Assembly (NCBI GenBank): GCA_022601135.1
Contig: JAHZJB010000072.1
Coordinates: 1-35,049, forward strand
DNA length: 35,049 nucleotides
From: Actinomycetes bacterium
GTDB taxonomy: Bacteria; Actinomycetota; Actinomycetes; Mycobacteriales; Mycobacteriaceae
Direction: 5' to 3'
Part shown: positions 28,447 through 35,049 of the stretch, in pieces
How positions within the stretch are numbered: the stretch's first letter is position 1
Layout: each line of letters opens with the position of its first letter
Made by a program: the position numbers and the translations under genes
The notes under the pieces: generated by a model
The model's database searches: none
Told to the model about the DNA's origin: nothing
Seen by the model: the letters and a program-made list of their open reading frames with translations, nothing else

Positions 28447-28588
28447 CGGTTCCCATTGTGAGCCATCGCCGTCAGCAGGTTTCCGAGACGGTCCGCCAGA
28501 TCTAGTTCGATCGGACTGACCAGCGAACACGTTCAGAATTGCCGTGCGATTGACGGGCATCCATGGTGAACTATCGGACGGAGGATGT

Positions 28589-29242
28589 ATGGCGCAGCGC
28601 AAGAACAGTCGCGGCCACCGGCACCACGGGCACGCGGCAGGCTCATCCGGGTCGACGCCGAGTGCTGCTTCGCGCACGCTGCGCAGCGTCGGCCAGGCCG
28701 TCGACCCACTGCCGGAGCCATCGATCTGGGGCCGCAGGAGGGTGCTTCTGCTGAATGCCACCTACGAGCCGCTCACGGCGTTGCCGATACGCCGCGCGGT
28801 GATCATGGTGATGTGCGGCAAGGTAGATGTGGTACACGAGGACCCCAGTGGGCCGGTGGTCCACTCGGCAAGCCGGACCCTCGTCGTCCCGTCGGTCATC
28901 CGGCTGCGAACATTCGTCCGGGTCCCCTACCGGGCGCGGATTCCGATGACGAGAGCAGCGCTGATGCACCGCGATCAGTTCCGGTGTGCATACTGCGGGT
29001 CCAAGGCGAACACCGTCGATCACGTCGTCCCCCGGAGCCGTGGCGGTGCCCACTCGTGGGAGAACTGCGTTGCCGCGTGTTCGGGGTGCAACCACCGCAA
29101 GGCCGACCGGTTGTTGGTGGAACTGGGCTGGTCGCTGCGCGCGACGCCGGTGCCGCCGAAGGGGCAGCACTGGCGGCTGCTCTCCAGCATCAAGGAAATC
29201 GACCCGGCCTGGGCCCGATATCTGGGTGAGGGCGCGGCTTGA
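28589..29242 (+). CDS. HNH endonuclease family protein (Rv2469c-like)
   Basis: This 217-residue protein has an Arg/His-rich N-terminus ([11 protein letters not shown]), a central region ([18 protein letters not shown]) typical of single-copy actinobacterial HNH proteins, and a C-terminal HNH module. The module comprises RCAYCG, the [11 protein letters not shown] core, [17 protein letters not shown] and two Cys pairs that bind a structural metal. It is unrelated in its N-terminal part to the DUF222 gene at the left end. I chose ATG 28589 because GGAGG lies at 28580-28584, 4 nt before it; an in-frame ATG at 28544 lacks this. Family members are presumed nucleases; a repair or RNA-processing role has not been shown to my knowledge. 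Confidence 0.88.
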   Translation: MAQRKNSRGHRHHGHAAGSSGSTPSAASRTLRSVGQAVDPLPEPSIWGRRRVLLLNATYEPLTALPIRRAVIMVMCGKVDVVHEDPSGPVVHSASRTLVVPSVIRLRTFVRVPYRARIPMTRAALMHRDQFRCAYCGSKANTVDHVVPRSRGGAHSWENCVAACSGCNHRKADRLLVELGWSLRATPVPPKGQHWRLLSSIKEIDPAWARYLGEGAA

Positions 29243-29255
29243 CCGGTTCGTGGGT

Positions 29256-29261
29256 TACGGT
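29256..29261 (+). promoter_or_regulatory. Predicted leaderless -10 box of the small membrane protein gene
   Basis: TACGGT lies exactly -12 to -7 before GTG 29268, separated by TTCAGA, with no Shine-Dalgarno. It supports this GTG as the start and predicts an unled transcript that begins just downstream of the HNH gene. Confidence 0.5.
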
Positions 29262-29267
29262 TTCAGA

Positions 29268-29501
29268 GTGACCTCGACCGCGTGGATCCACGCCAGCTTC
29301 GTGCTCGTACCGCTGGCGGTGGTGCTGATTCTGTCCTTGTTCATCTTCACCAAGAAGGGGTCGCACCCCGAAACGTATGACATGTCGACAAAGTGGACGC
29401 ACGACCCGATTCTGTGGGCTTCCCCGGAACCCGCCGATCACGATCACGGCGGCCACGGTTCGGAGCTGACTGTGGGAGGTGGCGCAAGTGGCAAGTGGTG
29501 A
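29268..29501 (+). CDS. Small membrane protein with His-rich tail (Rv2468A-like)
   Basis: This 77-residue protein has one strong transmembrane helix near the N-terminus (residues 11-28, [17 protein letters not shown]). It is followed by the basic [10 protein letters not shown] and an acidic, His-rich C-terminus ending in DHDHGGHGS (residues 58-66). The topology is probably a single anchor. The GTG start is supported by the TANNNT box at -12 to -7. It overlaps the following gene by 14 nt. The His/Asp tail looks able to bind a transition metal, but no function is known. By position it matches Rv2468A of M. tuberculosis. I consider the gene real because of the coding pattern, promoter and overlap. 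Confidence 0.78.
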   Translation: MTSTAWIHASFVLVPLAVVLILSLFIFTKKGSHPETYDMSTKWTHDPILWASPEPADHDHGGHGSELTVGGGASGKW

Positions 29502-29970
29502 GATGGCAACCGTCGGGTCGAGCGCGCGCGGGCTGGCCGAGCTGCCCCGCGGCTGTGTGGTCACCTCCAGCGGCCGTATCTCAGAGGTCACCGAGCCGGG
29601 CGAACTGTCCGTGCACTACCCCTTCCCGAACATTGACCTCGTGGTTCTGGACAACGCGCTGAAGTACGGTTCGCGCACCGCGCATGCGCGCTTCGCGGTC
29701 TATGTCGGCGACCTCGGAGCCGATACCGCGGCTACCGCGCGGGAGATACTGGCGAGGGTTCCGACTCCCGACAACGCGGTGCTGCTGGCCGTGTCACCCG
29801 ATCAGAAGGCTATCGAGGTGGTCTACGGATCCCAGGTCAGCGGTCGCGGCATCGAGGAATCCGCCCCCCTGGGAGTGTCGGCAGCTGCCGCATCGTTCAA
29901 GGAAGGCAACCTGATCGACGGATTGATCAGCGGCGTTCGGGTGCTCTCAGCCGGCGTGGCACCGCGCTAG
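29488..29970 (+). CDS. Conserved hypothetical (Rv2468c-like, DUF5130-type)
   Basis: This 160-residue protein has an alpha/beta appearance reminiscent of TPM/DUF5130 proteins. Beta-rich blocks include [30 protein letters not shown] and [24 protein letters not shown]; an Ala-rich helix and GLISGVRVL close it. I chose GTG 29488, 8 nt after GGGAGG at 29474-29479; ATG 29503 is the alternative. No signal peptide is evident. It overlaps the preceding membrane protein gene by 14 nt, so the two are probably translated together and may act together. The stop codon shares CTAG with the convergent pepN stop. Family assignment comes from memory; function is unknown. Confidence 0.72.
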   Translation: MASGEMATVGSSARGLAELPRGCVVTSSGRISEVTEPGELSVHYPFPNIDLVVLDNALKYGSRTAHARFAVYVGDLGADTAATAREILARVPTPDNAVLLAVSPDQKAIEVVYGSQVSGRGIEESAPLGVSAAAASFKEGNLIDGLISGVRVLSAGVAPR

Positions 29971-32549
29971 CCGGCGTCGAATTCTCGGGCTCGCAGCGAA
30001 CGCTCGACACCCGCGCGTCCCTCCAGCACCAGCCTGCGCAACGCCGGCGGCAGCTCGGGGTCGGACAGGAACCTGTCGGCGGCGTCCAGCGCGCCCTGGC
30101 TGATGTCCCACGAAGGGTACAGCCCGACGACCACCGTCTGGGCGACCTCACTCGACCGCCGGTCCCACACCCCTCGGACGGCGTCGAAGTACCGGTCCCG
30201 AAATGGGGCGAGTAACTCGCCCTGACCCGGTCGGACAATTCCTCCGATGATCGATCGCGCGGTGATGTTCGCCAGCGTGTCGTCTTCGACGACCTGGCGC
30301 CACGCCGCCGCCTTGACCGATGCCTGCGGCCGCGCGGCCGCCGCGGCTGCAGCCTGGCGCCGTCCCGCGGCCGTGGGGTCGGCGTTCGCTTCGGCGTCGA
30401 TGAACGGGGTCTCCATCCCGTCAGCATCCAGGTTTCCGCTGGCGGCCAGCGCGGTCACAATGCGCCAGCGCAGGTCGGTATCGATGACCAGACCCGTCAT
30501 GTTCACCGCCGCGGGTTCGTCAAGCATTGTCGAGAGCACGGCGACGTGGTTGGGTGCCAGCACCGATGTACACAGCGCATTGACGAACGCCAATTGATGG
30601 TCCGAACCCGGGTCAGACTCCCGTGCCAGGTCCAGGAGCGCATCCCTGAAGGCCGGCCAGCCGCTTGTGGCCGCCCAGTCAGGGTCGGCGTAGGAGCCCA
30701 GGGCCGTCTGCGCCTGCAGGACCAGGCGCTGGGCCACCCCCACCTCGGTTTCGGCGTGCAGACCGCTCATCACCAAAGCGACGAAGTCACGGGCACGCAG
30801 TTCGGCGTCGCGCGTCATCTCCCACGCGGCGGACCACGCGAGCGTACGGGGGAGGGGGTCGGCGATGTCAGCGATGCGGGTCAAGACGGTCTGTAGTGAC
30901 TCCGGGTCCAGACGCAGCGAGCAATACGTCAGATCGTCGTCGTTGACCAGTATCAGTTTGCCCCGCGAAACCCCCTGCAAAGCAGGCACTTCGGTCAGCG
31001 GCCCGTCGACGTCGAGCTCTTCGCGGTGGACCCGCACCAACTTCCCGGAGCTGTCCTGGTCGTAGACGCCGACGGCCAACCGATGCACCCGGGTTTCACC
31101 GGCCCCGGGCTTGGCACCTCCCTGATCGATCGCGAACCGGGTGAACGTGCCGTCGGCGTCGACGTCGAAGACCGGCCGTAACGTGTTCAGCCCGGTGGTC
31201 CTGAGCCACTGGCGGCCCCACCCCGACAGGTCGCGGCCGGATGATTTCTCCAGCGCGCCAAGCAGATCACCGAACGTCGCATTCCCGAACGCGTGGTCCC
31301 GGAAGTAGTCCCGCAGCCCGGAAAGAAAAGCTTCGACGCTCACAAACGCCACGAGCTGTTTGAGTACGCTGGCGCCCTTGGCGTAGGTGATGCCGTCGAA
31401 ATTCACCTCAACGGCATGCAGGTCCGGGATGTCAGCGGCAACCGGGTGGGTGGACGGCAGCTGATCCTGCCGGTACGCCCACGATTTCTCGACGTTGGCG
31501 AATGTCGTCCACGCCTGCGTGTACTCGGTGGCCTCGGCCTGGCACAGCACCGAGGCGAACGTCGCGAAGGACTCGTTGAGCCACAGGTCATCCCACCACT
31601 GCATGGTGACCAGGTCGCCGAACCACATGTGCGCCATCTCATGGAGCACTGTCTCGGCACGGCGCTCATAAGACGCCCGGGTGACCTTCGACCGGAAGAC
31701 ATAGTCCTCGAGGAAGGTCACCGCGCCAGCGTTCTCCATCGCGCCGGCGTTGAACTCCGGCACGAACAACTGGTCGTACTTGCCGAAGGCGTATGGCGTG
31801 CCGAAGTTGTTGTGGTAGAAGGCGAAGCCTTGCTTGGTCTCACCGAACAACCGCTCCGCGTCCATGTACTCAGCCAGTGACCTGCGACAGAAGATTCCCA
31901 GTGGAATATCGCCGTGGTCATCGGAGTACACGTCATCCCAGCGTGCGTAGGGCCCGGCGATCAGAGCCACCAGGTAGGTACTCATCCGGGGAGTGGCCTT
32001 GAACGTGTGCCGCGTGGTGTCACCGATCTGCTGAGTGTCCCGGCTTGCTCCGTTGGAGATCACCTCCCAGTGCGTGGGAGCGGTGACGGTGATGTCGAAG
32101 GCAGCCTTGAGATCAGGCTGGTCGAAACAGGCGAACATACGTTTGGCGTCGGCGGTCTCGAACTGCGAGTACAGGTAGACCTCGTCGTCCACCGGGTCCA
32201 CGAAGCGGTGCAGGCCCTCACCGGTGTTCGAGTAGCGGCACTGCGCGTCGACAACCAGCACGTTGTGCTGGGCCAGGCCGGTCAGCGGAATGCCGGTGGC
32301 CTCGTCGTAGCCCGACAGGTCGATCTCGACACCGTTGAGGGTGGCGCTGCGGACGCTATCGGCGGCGAGGTCGATGTAGGTGTCGGCGCCGGGGAGGGCG
32401 TCGAATTCCACGGTCGTCAGCGAGTTGAATGTGCGTTCGCTGGGCCTGCCGTCGTCGTCGGTCAAGTTCAGTGCGATGTGATAGCTGTCCACGGTGATGA
32501 GCGCGGCGCGCTCGGCTGCCTGGTCGCGGGTCAGATTAGGAAGGGCCAC
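29967..32549 (-). CDS. pepN: Aminopeptidase N (M1 metallopeptidase)
   Basis: This 860-residue zinc aminopeptidase trims N-terminal residues from peptides in the cytoplasm. The zinc motif H303-E-M-A-H307 with E326 (HExxH-x18-E) is intact, and the exopeptidase GAMEN motif precedes it ([13 protein letters not shown]). The N-terminal beta domain and the long C-terminal helical (ERAP-like) domain give the normal length. The start is GTG 32549, giving [12 protein letters not shown], which matches the mycobacterial PepN N-terminus; upstream in-frame codons have no support. A TAGTGT box lies 8 nt upstream, so the transcript may be nearly leaderless. It is divergent from the DsbA-like gene and convergent with the DUF5130-type gene. 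It corresponds to Rv2467. Confidence 0.94.
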   Translation of the reverse strand: MALPNLTRDQAAERAALITVDSYHIALNLTDDDGRPSERTFNSLTTVEFDALPGADTYIDLAADSVRSATLNGVEIDLSGYDEATGIPLTGLAQHNVLVVDAQCRYSNTGEGLHRFVDPVDDEVYLYSQFETADAKRMFACFDQPDLKAAFDITVTAPTHWEVISNGASRDTQQIGDTTRHTFKATPRMSTYLVALIAGPYARWDDVYSDDHGDIPLGIFCRRSLAEYMDAERLFGETKQGFAFYHNNFGTPYAFGKYDQLFVPEFNAGAMENAGAVTFLEDYVFRSKVTRASYERRAETVLHEMAHMWFGDLVTMQWWDDLWLNESFATFASVLCQAEATEYTQAWTTFANVEKSWAYRQDQLPSTHPVAADIPDLHAVEVNFDGITYAKGASVLKQLVAFVSVEAFLSGLRDYFRDHAFGNATFGDLLGALEKSSGRDLSGWGRQWLRTTGLNTLRPVFDVDADGTFTRFAIDQGGAKPGAGETRVHRLAVGVYDQDSSGKLVRVHREELDVDGPLTEVPALQGVSRGKLILVNDDDLTYCSLRLDPESLQTVLTRIADIADPLPRTLAWSAAWEMTRDAELRARDFVALVMSGLHAETEVGVAQRLVLQAQTALGSYADPDWAATSGWPAFRDALLDLARESDPGSDHQLAFVNALCTSVLAPNHVAVLSTMLDEPAAVNMTGLVIDTDLRWRIVTALAASGNLDADGMETPFIDAEANADPTAAGRRQAAAAAAARPQASVKAAAWRQVVEDDTLANITARSIIGGIVRPGQGELLAPFRDRYFDAVRGVWDRRSSEVAQTVVVGLYPSWDISQGALDAADRFLSDPELPPALRRLVLEGRAGVERSLRAREFDAG

Positions 32550-32573
32550 GCCCGCCAACACTAGCCGCACGCC

Positions 32574-32600
32574 GGGAAGACACCACAGGCGTCATCGGTT
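32574..32600 (+). promoter_or_regulatory. Predicted SigH-type promoter of the mycothiol-dependent reductase gene
   Basis: GGGAAG (32574-32579) and CGGTT (32596-32600) give GGAAG-N18-GTT, one mismatch from the SigH/SigR pattern GGAAT/C-N18-GTT. Transcription would start near 32608, leaving a leader of about 40 nt. In M. tuberculosis the corresponding gene Rv2466c belongs to the SigH regulon, which supports the call. Confidence 0.6.
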
Positions 32601-32647
32601 GTGCCGAGCGGATGCCTGTCACGTTTCGAACCTTGAGGAGTAGACCG

Positions 32648-33256
32648 ATGTCTGAGAAGTCTCGCGCCGATTTCTGGTTCGATCCGCTGTGCCCGTGGTG
32701 CTGGATCACCTCGCGCTGGATCTTGGAGGTGGAAAAAGTCCGCGACATCGAGGTCAACTTCCACGTGATGAGCCTGGCCGTTCTCAACGAGCGCCGGGAC
32801 CATACCGACAGGTACCGGGAGATGATGAAGAAAGCGTGGGGCCCGGTACGGGTGGCAATCGCTGCCGAGCAACTCAAGGGTCCCGACGTGCTCGGACCGT
32901 TGTACGCGGCGATGGGCACCCGGATCCACAACCAGGGCAACAAAGACCTGGATGCGGTGATCAAGGAATCCCTCGCCGAGGTGGGACTGCCCCCCGAGTT
33001 GGCCGAGGCGGCGACGGCGGAGGTCTACGACGAAGCGTTGCGCGAGAGCCACCACGCCGGAATGGACGCGGTCGGCGACGATGTCGGCACCCCGACGATC
33101 CACGTCAACGGAGTGGCGTTCTTCGGTCCCGTGCTTTCGCAGATCCCGCGCGGCGAGCAAGCGGGCAAACTGTGGGATGCGTCGGTCATCTTCGCCTCCT
33201 ACCCGCACTTCTGGGAATTGAAGCGCACCCGCACCGAACCGCCCAGTTTCGACTGA
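32648..33256 (+). CDS. DsbA-like mycothiol-dependent reductase (Rv2466c-like)
   Basis: This 202-residue thioredoxin-fold protein of the DsbA class has the active-site motif C15-P-W-C18 at its N-terminus, a helical insertion, and the cis-Pro segment GTPTIHVNG near residues 149-157. It lacks a signal peptide and so acts in the cytoplasm. M. tuberculosis Rv2466c is a mycothiol-dependent oxidoreductase that activates the thienopyrimidine TP053 and helps oxidative-stress survival; the same activity is inferred. ATG 32648 is fixed by a GAGGAG Shine-Dalgarno at 32635-32640; an upstream in-frame ATG at 32612 lies in the leader. A SigH-type promoter precedes it. Confidence 0.92.
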   Translation: MSEKSRADFWFDPLCPWCWITSRWILEVEKVRDIEVNFHVMSLAVLNERRDHTDRYREMMKKAWGPVRVAIAAEQLKGPDVLGPLYAAMGTRIHNQGNKDLDAVIKESLAEVGLPPELAEAATAEVYDEALRESHHAGMDAVGDDVGTPTIHVNGVAFFGPVLSQIPRGEQAGKLWDASVIFASYPHFWELKRTRTEPPSFD

Positions 33257-33309
33257 CGCCCTGATGGGAACACCGATTCTGCGCGCGTCGGCGCCGGCTG
33301 GGCTGCGGT

Positions 33310-35049
33310 CTATGCGCCGGCGGTGGGCATGCCGGATTCGGCACACATCTCGATCGCCTTGTCGGAATACACCCGGTAGCCCCAGTCGGGCTGGTAGCCG
33401 TGAATCTCCTGGGTATCCAGGTCGCGAAGGAACGTCAAGATTTCGTGGGTGAACAACTGTCCCGGTACCAGCACGGGAAAGCCCGGCGGGTAGGGCGTGA
33501 CGAACGTCGCCGACACGACGGGCACGCCCGCGGCCAGTTTCTCGTCGATCTGCTCGCCGGCGAGGTATTCGCAGTTCGTCTCGTCGTAAGACAGGTAAAA
33601 GGCACGCCGAACGTCTCCTTCGGGCGTGGCGTCCGGTGCCGACCGATCGCGAAACGCGGGGTGGAAACCACTGAAGTCGGGTAGCGGCGCTGAGCCGGCG
33701 GTCAGCTTGTGCACCTTCTTCTCAAACCTGCCGCGTTCGACCAAGCCCATCTCCGAGAGTCGCTCGTCGAGTTCACTGGCGATCTTGACCAGGACTTCCA
33801 CCAGAAATGCCACCGAGCTGCGGGTGGTCCCGATATTGGTCATGAACAGCACGGTGTTGCGCGAGGTCTTGTTGATCTGGACGCCGTAGCGGTCCATCAA
33901 CTCGTCGCGCTTGAACTCGTCTCCGTTGTAGCCGGTTCTGCCGATGGACAGCGTGATGCGTGAGGGGTCGAGGACGAACTCGTCTGTTTCCCAAGCCCTG
34001 ATCATGTTGCGCAGGCCCGAGCGCAGGGGCTGCGCCAGGTGGGCAGCCCGATATTCCTCGGGAATCAGGTCGGAGGTGCGCAGGCAGGTCGCGTATTTGC
34101 TGAGCAGTGGATGATTATCGATAGCGTCGCGCAGCTGCATGGCGTTCTCTATCTGCCGAGCAACCAGCTCATAACCTTCCAGCGCGGCCTGACGGCGCCC
34201 GAGGTCCATCGAGGCCAGGATCTGGTAATTCGGCGAGGTCGACGTATGCGCCATGTACGCCTCGTGGAACGGCTCGGCGGCTTTCTGGTCGAAATCCTGG
34301 TCGAAGACGTGGATCATCGAACCCTGCCGCAGCGACGTCAGGGTCTTGTGCGTCGACTGGGTTGCGTAAACGCGAACACGTGCCTTGGCCGGGTCGGGTA
34401 GGAGCCGGCGGTTCAGCAGGTCTTCGTCGCTGGGCGGGTGCTCGGTGTCTTTTGCCAGTTGCTCTTCGTAGGCCTTGGCATAGTCCTTGTCGGCCAACCG
34501 TTTCCGCAGCGCGCGTGCGGCCGCCATCGCCGTGCGGGTGCGGTACACCGGGTGGAAGCGGGCGAACGCAAACCAGGCTTCATCCCAGAGGAATACCAGG
34601 TCGGGTTTGATCGCCAGACACTCCTGCATGACCCGTTCGACGTCGTAGACGATGCCGTCGAAGGTGCAGTTGGTCAGCGACATCATTTTGACGCGGTCGA
34701 GCTTTCCGGCACTCTTGAGCGCCAACAGCTTTGACTTGATCTCGCGCAGCGGAACCGCTCCATACAAGGTGTAATCGGTGAGCGGGTAGGCCTCCAGGTA
34801 GATCACATTGGCGCCGGCCATCATCATTCCGTAGTGATGCGACTGGTGACAGTTGCGGTCCAACAGGACGATCTCGCCGGGCGCCACCAGAGCCTGTGTG
34901 ACGATCTTGTTGGCCGTCGACGTGCCGTTGGTGACGAAGTAGGTCTGTTTGGAGCCGAAGGTCTTGGCGGCCAGATCTTGGGCCTCCCGCAGTGGTCCGG
35001 TCGGCTCCAGCAGGGAATCCAGTCCGCCGCAGGTGGCCGAGGTTTCCGC
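33310..35049 (-). CDS. Orn/Lys/Arg decarboxylase (group III PLP, Rv2531c-like), 5' end outside the window
   Basis: The window holds the last 579 codons of a fold-type I PLP decarboxylase; the frame is open to base 35049, so the N-terminal part lies outside. Visible features are FVTNGTSTANKIV and LDRNCHQSHHYG (cofactor-ring region), FLWDEAWFAF with the PLP-binding Asp, and the STHKTL motif with the Schiff-base lysine. The C-terminal domain includes TFVTPYPPGFPVLVPGQ. Such enzymes decarboxylate basic amino acids to polyamines or agmatine/cadaverine. In M. tuberculosis its homologue Rv2531c lies elsewhere, so this adjacency is a rearrangement. It is convergent with the reductase gene, 53 bp away, and no terminator with a U-tract is present between them. 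Confidence 0.9.
   Translation of the reverse strand, partial: AETSATCGGLDSLLEPTGPLREAQDLAAKTFGSKQTYFVTNGTSTANKIVTQALVAPGEIVLLDRNCHQSHHYGMMMAGANVIYLEAYPLTDYTLYGAVPLREIKSKLLALKSAGKLDRVKMMSLTNCTFDGIVYDVERVMQECLAIKPDLVFLWDEAWFAFARFHPVYRTRTAMAAARALRKRLADKDYAKAYEEQLAKDTEHPPSDEDLLNRRLLPDPAKARVRVYATQSTHKTLTSLRQGSMIHVFDQDFDQKAAEPFHEAYMAHTSTSPNYQILASMDLGRRQAALEGYELVARQIENAMQLRDAIDNHPLLSKYATCLRTSDLIPEEYRAAHLAQPLRSGLRNMIRAWETDEFVLDPSRITLSIGRTGYNGDEFKRDELMDRYGVQINKTSRNTVLFMTNIGTTRSSVAFLVEVLVKIASELDERLSEMGLVERGRFEKKVHKLTAGSAPLPDFSGFHPAFRDRSAPDATPEGDVRRAFYLSYDETNCEYLAGEQIDEKLAAGVPVVSATFVTPYPPGFPVLVPGQLFTHEILTFLRDLDTQEIHGYQPDWGYRVYSDKAIEMCAESGMPTAGA

Noticed and set aside
28525..28534. GAAC-AC-GTTC resembling an SOS (LexA) box between glbO and the HNH gene
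   Set aside because: Mycobacterial SOS boxes have four bases between the half sites (TCGAAC-N4-GTTCGA). Here there are two, and the outer bases do not match.
32612..32647. Upstream in-frame ATG of the DsbA-like gene
   Set aside because: It lies in the predicted leader with no Shine-Dalgarno, whereas GAGGAG is placed correctly for ATG 32648.
33257..33309. GGCGCCGG/GCGCCGGC repeats as an intrinsic terminator
   Set aside because: The stem is short, one arm lies in the decarboxylase coding end, and no T-tract follows.
1..35049. CRISPR arrays, insertion sequences, prophage genes, riboswitches
   Set aside because: I saw no regularly spaced repeats, transposase or integrase motifs, phage structural genes, or recognisable riboswitch cores.

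Overview
The window is GC-rich actinobacterial DNA and almost certainly the chromosome of a Mycobacterium (Mycolicibacterium-like) species. This rests on gene content and order, recalled without a search. From left to right it holds counterparts of M. tuberculosis Rv2506, Rv2502c-Rv2498c, Rv2486, Rv2484c-Rv2482c, Rv2478c-Rv2474c and Rv2470-Rv2466c. Blocks present in M. tuberculosis (scoA/scoB, bkdABC, lipQ and others) are absent, and several genes are added.

Layout. (1) 3-1274: a DUF222/HNH (13E12-type) endonuclease gene. (2) 1323-8082: a TetR repressor gene divergent from a tightly packed operon, accD1-accA1-fadE19-maoC-citE, for leucine and probably itaconate/branched acyl-CoA breakdown. 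A 45-bp double palindrome lies between the divergent starts. (3) 8084-11738, minus strand: an enoyl-CoA hydratase, a large secreted protein with Ig-like repeats, and tRNA-Arg(UCU). (4) 11895-19486: a translationally coupled lipid-assembly operon (WS/DGAT, HAD-PlsC fusion, PlsB) followed by a CopD-CtaG membrane protein. (5) 19694-28025: a second SSB, the ABC-F factor EttA, the 180-kDa NAD-glutamate dehydrogenase, a hot-dog thioesterase and a protein of unknown function. (6) 28033-32549: truncated haemoglobin GlbO, an HNH protein, a small His-tailed membrane protein, a DUF5130-like protein and aminopeptidase N. (7) 32648-35049: a mycothiol-dependent DsbA-like reductase behind a SigH-type promoter, and an Orn/Lys/Arg decarboxylase cut by the window edge.

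How the genes work together. The acc/fadE/maoC/citE enzymes form a chain: dehydrogenation, biotin-dependent carboxylation, hydration and C-C cleavage of branched acyl-CoAs. The TetR protein probably controls them. The acyltransferases supply successive acylation steps toward phosphatidate and triacylglycerol/wax ester. The right half is mostly core housekeeping and redox genes.

The least ordinary elements are the double operator, the modular secreted Ig-repeat protein with a perfect (GACCTC)8 microsatellite, the histone-H1-like Lys/Ala/Pro tail on PlsC, four starts that look leaderless (TANNNT exactly at -12 to -7), and the small His-tailed membrane protein paired with the DUF5130-like gene. 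I saw no CRISPR array, prophage, insertion sequence or rRNA. No gene-free stretch exceeds 300 bases.
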